Source: Armatimonadota bacterium (GTDB lineage Bacteria; Armatimonadota; Zipacnadia; Zipacnadales; UBA11051). Taken from it: a stretch of 7,854 nucleotides of DNA. Every line of letters starts with the position of its first letter. The first letter of the stretch is position 1. The notes beneath the pieces were generated by a model. That model worked only from the letters and a program-made list of their open reading frames with translations, did no database searches and had not been told where the DNA came from. Shown here piece after piece: positions 4,819 to 7,854 of this stretch. Location: the NCBI GenBank assembly GCA_003542955.1, contig DPJP01000380.1, positions 14,430 through 22,283 of the forward strand, in the 5' to 3' direction. Made by a program: the position numbers and the translations under genes.

Positions 4819-6903
4819 CTACTCTTCTTCTTCCTCAGCATGGTGCGCTGCAACGATGCTATCGACCAGGTGCGCGGGTACCTCTTCATAGCCCGCGGGC
4901 TCCATCGTATAACTCGCCCGGCCCTGGGTAATCGACCGCAGATCCGCCGCGTAGCGCGCCATCTCCGACAGCGGCACCGTCGCCCGCACAACCGCGATCC
5001 CCCCGGCGATGCTGTCTGAGCCCTGAATCCGGCCCCGCCGACCCGAGAAGTCGCTCATGATGTCGCCCATCAGGTCCTCGGGACAGCTCACCTCGACGTT
5101 CATCACCGGCTCCAGCAGCACGCAGTCCGCCTGCGCAAGCGCGTTCCGCATCGCTATCTGACCCGCCATCTGGAACGCCTGGTCCGAGGAGTCCACCGCA
5201 TGCGAACTCCCGTCATCCAGCGTCACCCTCACGTCCACGACCTGCGAACGAGTGAGAATGCCCTTCTGGAGCTGGGCGACGACGCCCTTTTCGACGGCCG
5301 GGATGTAGTTTGTCGGCACTGAGCCGCCCTTGATCGCATTGACGAACTCGAAACCGGCGTCGCGCGGCGTGGGCTCAAGCTGAATCCACACATCGCCGAA
5401 CTGCCCGCGACCGCCCGTCTGCTTCTTGTGCCGGCCCTGCACCCGCACCGACTTGCGCACCGTCTCCCGGTATGGCACCTTCGGCTCCCGCAGGCTCACC
5501 GAGGCCTCGAACTTCCGTTGCAGCTTCTCCACGATAACATCCACGTGCAGGGCGCCCATGCCGCGCATCAGCATCTCGCCGGTGCTCGGCTCGCGCCCGA
5601 ACCGGAAGCCGATATCCTCCTCGGCCAACCTGGTCAGCCCCGCGGCCAGCTTGTCCTCGTCCGCATGGCCCGCTGCCTCGACCGCCGCGGTGTGCATCGG
5701 CTGCGGGAGCGGCGGGGCGTCGAACGTCACTGCCGCCTTCTGCTCGCAGAGCGTGCCGCCCGTCAGCGTGTGCTCCAGCTTCGTCACGCAGCCCAGGTCT
5801 CCGGCCGCCAGCGAGGGGACATCCTGCATCTTGTTGCCCTGCAGCGTCGCCAGGCCGCTCAGCCGTTCCCGGTTGCTCGAATGCGCATCCATCACATTGT
5901 CGTCGGCCTTGGCAGTGCCCGAGACAACCCGGATGAGGCTGATGCGGCCCACGTACGGATCGCTCATGGTCTTGAAGACCACCGCGGAGAACGGCTCATC
6001 GGCCGCACACCGTCGCACCACGGCCTCTTCAGGCTTGCCCGGCAAATGCCCGTTCCACTCGCCCCGCGCATCCGGAGCCGGGCACACCGAGACGATGAAA
6101 TCGAGCAGCGCGCCGATACCGATGGTGCTCGCAGCGTCAACTGCGAGAACCGGCACGATCCGGCCTGCCGCAACTGCCTTCGCCAGCCCACCGGCCAGCT
6201 CGTCCTGTGTCAGCGTCTCGTTCTCAAAGTACTTCTCCATCAACGCATCATCCGTGGCCGCCACACCGTCGACCAGCGCGTCCCGTGCTGCGGCGACCTC
6301 ATCGGCGAGCTCGGCGGGGATATCACCCCACCGGCCACCCTTCTCCGAGCCCGACATCATCTTCATGCTGAGCAGGTCCACGACGCCCTCGAAGCCGCCC
6401 TTCTCACCGACCGGCATCTGGACTGCAACCGCCTCCGCGCCCGTGACCAGTTCCCTGATGCTCTGGAGTGCAGACTCGTAGTCGGCATGTTCACCGGTCA
6501 TCTTGTTGATGACGGCGACGATAGGGAGCTTCATCTCCGCGGCGGTGCTGTAGACCTTGTGCGTGTGCACTTCAACACCGGCGGCAGCGTCAACAACCAT
6601 CAGCGCGGCGTCGGCGACCCAGAAACACGGCATGCTCTCGGCGAAGAACTCGGCGAACCCGGCGGTGTCGATGATGTTGAGCTTGGTCTTCTTGTGCGTG
6701 CAGTTGCATAGCGCCGGGCTGATCGAGATCTGGCGCTCGCGCTCCTCGGGCTCGAAATCGGCGATGGTGTTCCGGTCATCCACGCTGCCCAGACGGTTCG
6801 TCGCGCCCGCGGAGTAGAGCAATGCCTCGGTGAGCGTCGTCTTGCCGCAGCCGCGGTGCCCGATTGTGACTAGATTCCGAATTTCGGAAGTGTTCGTGCT
6901 CAT
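4819..6903 (-). CDS. EF-G-like (EF-G2/FusA2-type) translation GTPase with degenerate G motifs
   Basis: This full-length 694-residue EF-G relative has all five EF-G domains: G and G' (about 1-285), II (about 300-390, PFSAVVFKTMSDPYVGR and TGGTLC), III (about 415-475, MGALHVDVIVEKLQRKF), IV (about 475-605, HKKQTGGRGQFGDV and YIPAVEKGV) and V (about 605-680, LMGDIMSDFSGRRGRI, TQGRASYTME). It should bind the ribosomal factor site. The P-loop G15-HRGC-GKT22 is intact, but switch I has RQISI (57-61) for RGITI, G3 is DTAGF (79-83) for DTPGH, G4 is NKMT (133-136) for NKxD and G5 is DAA (256-258) for SAx. The first two fit known EF-G-like paralogs; the last two are odd even for those. It ends in an acidic run of glutamates. 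It is cotranscribed, 56 nt after rpsQ and 30 nt before rplN, with GGAGG 7 nt from its ATG. Whether it hydrolyses GTP, translocates or helps ribosome maturation cannot be told. Confidence 0.9.
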   Translation of the reverse strand: MSTNTSEIRNLVTIGHRGCGKTTLTEALLYSAGATNRLGSVDDRNTIADFEPEERERQISISPALCNCTHKKTKLNIIDTAGFAEFFAESMPCFWVADAALMVVDAAAGVEVHTHKVYSTAAEMKLPIVAVINKMTGEHADYESALQSIRELVTGAEAVAVQMPVGEKGGFEGVVDLLSMKMMSGSEKGGRWGDIPAELADEVAAARDALVDGVAATDDALMEKYFENETLTQDELAGGLAKAVAAGRIVPVLAVDAASTIGIGALLDFIVSVCPAPDARGEWNGHLPGKPEEAVVRRCAADEPFSAVVFKTMSDPYVGRISLIRVVSGTAKADDNVMDAHSSNRERLSGLATLQGNKMQDVPSLAAGDLGCVTKLEHTLTGGTLCEQKAAVTFDAPPLPQPMHTAAVEAAGHADEDKLAAGLTRLAEEDIGFRFGREPSTGEMLMRGMGALHVDVIVEKLQRKFEASVSLREPKVPYRETVRKSVRVQGRHKKQTGGRGQFGDVWIQLEPTPRDAGFEFVNAIKGGSVPTNYIPAVEKGVVAQLQKGILTRSQVVDVRVTLDDGSSHAVDSSDQAFQMAGQIAMRNALAQADCVLLEPVMNVEVSCPEDLMGDIMSDFSGRRGRIQGSDSIAGGIAVVRATVPLSEMARYAADLRSITQGRASYTMEPAGYEEVPAHLVDSIVAAHHAEEEEE

Positions 6904-6910
6904 CAGCTTC

Positions 6911-6915
6911 CCTCC
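6911..6915 (-). promoter_or_regulatory. Shine-Dalgarno of the EF-G-like gene
   Basis: GGAGG lies 7 nt upstream of the ATG at 6903. Its strength equals that of the ribosomal genes around it, so the factor is probably made in quantity together with them. Confidence 0.75.
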
Positions 6916-6959
6916 AGGGCACGATCCCGCCGGACCCTGCCGTTACGTGCCTGCTGCGC

Positions 6960-7223
6960 CTACTCGCCCTTCGCCAGTACCTCGACCACGCGCCAGCACT
7001 TGGTCTTGCTGATCGGGCGGCACTCCGCGATCAGGACACGGTCGCCGACGCGGCAGCGGTTCTCCTCGTCGTGGGCGTGGAACCTGGTACTGCGACGCAG
7101 GACGCGCTCGTACAGAGGGTGCCGGGTGAAACGCTGCACCTCCACGACAACGCTCTTATCCATCTTGTCGCTGACGACGATGCCCTCTTGGGTCTTCAGC
7201 TTCTTGTCCGTCGTATTGCTCAT
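6960..7223 (-). CDS. rpsQ: 30S ribosomal protein S17
   Basis: S17 is a primary 16S rRNA-binding protein of the 30S body, with an OB fold. The product is 87 residues, normal length. Seen: [18 protein letters not shown] (12-29), the loop [20 protein letters not shown] (34-53), and the signature [24 protein letters not shown] (60-83), with Cys at two positions where others often have Thr/Cys and Arg. The ATG has GGGAAGG about 8 nt upstream. It lies 33 nt after rpmC. In E. coli it is the last gene of the S10 operon; here the EF-G-like gene follows where rplN is expected. Confidence 0.97.
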   Translation of the reverse strand: MSNTTDKKLKTQEGIVVSDKMDKSVVVEVQRFTRHPLYERVLRRSTRFHAHDEENRCRVGDRVLIAECRPISKTKCWRVVEVLAKGE

Positions 7224-7256
7224 TGTTTGCCCTTCCCGCCTTCACAATGGCCGGTG

Positions 7257-7481
7257 TTACCGCCCCTGCATCGCGCGCTCGCGCTGGATGGTCTTGATGC
7301 GGGCGATCGCCTTGCGGTACTTGCGCACGCGCTTGGGGTCCTCAATCTGACCCGATGCCAGCCTGAACCGGAGATTGTACAGACTCTCCTGGATGTGCGC
7401 GATCCGGTCCTCGAGTTCCGAATCCGTCGAGTTGCGAAGCTGTTCGAGGAAGTCCCGTGTGCTCCTGGCGCTATCAGGCAT
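7257..7481 (-). CDS. rpmC: 50S ribosomal protein L29
   Basis: L29 is a small two-helix protein at the peptide exit-tunnel rim, next to L23, where SRP and trigger factor dock. The product is 74 residues, slightly longer than E. coli L29 (63) because of an N-terminal extension, [11 protein letters not shown]. Seen: the helix [24 protein letters not shown] (22-45) with the signature [19 protein letters not shown], and the second helix [19 protein letters not shown] (51-69). Its ATG lies inside the end of rplP (8-nt overlap), with GGGAGGA upstream within the rplP frame, so it is likely translationally coupled to L16. Order rplP-rpmC-rpsQ is standard. Confidence 0.96.
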   Translation of the reverse strand: MPDSARSTRDFLEQLRNSTDSELEDRIAHIQESLYNLRFRLASGQIEDPKRVRKYRKAIARIKTIQRERAMQGR

Positions 7482-7854
7482 AACCCCTGTCCTCCCGCGT
7501 TACGAATTTCGTCTTGAGCGGGAGCTTGTGAGCGGCCAGACGCATCGCCTCTCGCGCAAGCTCCTTGTCCACTCCGGCCATCTCAAACAGCATCCGCCCG
7601 GGCTTGATGACCGCCACCCAGAAGGCCGGCGAACCCTTGCCCTTGCCCATGCGCGTCTCCGCCGGCGTCTCGGTGACGGGCTTATCGGGGAAGATCCGGA
7701 TCCATACTTTCCCGCCGCGTCGCGCATGGCGTGTCATCGCCACACGAGCGGCCTCGATCTGGCGTCCGTCAATCCATCCGCACTCCAGCGCCTGCAGGCC
7801 GAACTCGCCCTGGTCGAGCTTGTTGCCCCGCGTTGCGTTGCCTCTCATGCGGCC
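7474..7854 (-). CDS. rplP: 50S ribosomal protein L16 (5' end outside the window)
   Basis: L16 binds 23S rRNA near the A site and is needed for late 50S assembly. The visible part covers the C-terminal ~125 residues. An ATG at 7848 is internal: family members have about 16 more residues before this point, and the two codons up to the edge (Gly-Arg) continue the RGRM-type family match. Seen, counting from that Met: [22 protein letters not shown] (14-35), [17 protein letters not shown] (43-59), [11 protein letters not shown] (64-74) with Arg66 matching the Arg81 that E. coli hydroxylates, [17 protein letters not shown] (77-93), and [12 protein letters not shown] (105-116). The TGA overlaps the start of rpmC by 8 nt. 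Confidence 0.96.
   Translation of the reverse strand, partial: GRMRGNATRGNKLDQGEFGLQALECGWIDGRQIEAARVAMTRHARRGGKVWIRIFPDKPVTETPAETRMGKGKGSPAFWVAVIKPGRMLFEMAGVDKELAREAMRLAAHKLPLKTKFVTREDRGYA

Noticed and set aside
3991..5019. 342-codon plus-strand frame opposite rplX and rplN
   Set aside because: Antisense shadow of well-supported genes, with Arg/His/Ala-rich low-information composition.
5426..6711. Two long plus-strand frames opposite the EF-G-like gene
   Set aside because: Both are antisense to a protein with all EF-G domains in order; neither has recognisable motifs.
4819..6903. Calling this gene canonical fusA or a TetM-type ribosome protection protein
   Set aside because: The G3 His and switch I Thr expected in functional EF-G and in TetM-type proteins are replaced, G4 and G5 are altered, and the location is not the str cluster. 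An EF-G-like paralog fits better, though a tree is needed.

Overview
This window is bacterial chromosomal DNA, high in G+C (roughly 60-65% by eye), carrying the junction of the S10 and spc ribosomal-protein clusters. All genes lie on the minus strand, so transcription runs from the right edge to the left edge. In transcription order they are rplP (L16, 5' end outside the window), rpmC (L29), rpsQ (S17), an EF-G-like GTPase gene, rplN (L14), rplX (L24), rplE (L5), rpsN (S14, zinc type), rpsH (S8), rplF (L6), rplR (L18), rpmD (L30), rplO (L15) and secY (3' end outside the window). The long plus-strand reading frames are antisense shadows of these genes. I see no tRNA, rRNA, mobile element, CRISPR array or convincing intrinsic terminator.

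Two things break the usually rigid gene order. First, a complete 694-codon translation-factor gene related to EF-G sits between rpsQ and rplN, where the S10 and spc operons meet in E. coli. Its GTPase domain departs from standard EF-G: the G4 motif is NKMT instead of NKxD, the G5 motif is DAA instead of SAx, the catalytic His of DTPGH is Phe, and the switch I Thr is Ser. It resembles the EF-G-like (EF-G2/FusA2-type) paralogs more than housekeeping EF-G. Second, rpsE (S5), normally between rplR and rpmD, is absent: only 71 nt separate L18 from L30, with no S5 remnant visible.

The remaining genes are intact and closely match their families. Most are preceded by a clear Shine-Dalgarno sequence. 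Two pairs overlap (rplP/rpmC by 8 nt, rplO/secY by 4 nt as ATGA), and the other spacers are 24-160 nt. The longest spacer (160 nt, rpsN to rpsH) holds an 8-bp hairpin and a perfect AGGAGG.

Together the genes supply 50S proteins (L16, L29, L14, L24, L5, L6, L18, L30, L15), 30S proteins (S17, S14, S8), a ribosome-associated GTPase and the SecY channel that receives nascent membrane proteins. Zinc-type S14, a zinc-ribbon L24 and the presence of L30 fit a non-proteobacterial, non-cyanobacterial lineage. I cannot name the phylum with confidence from this window alone.
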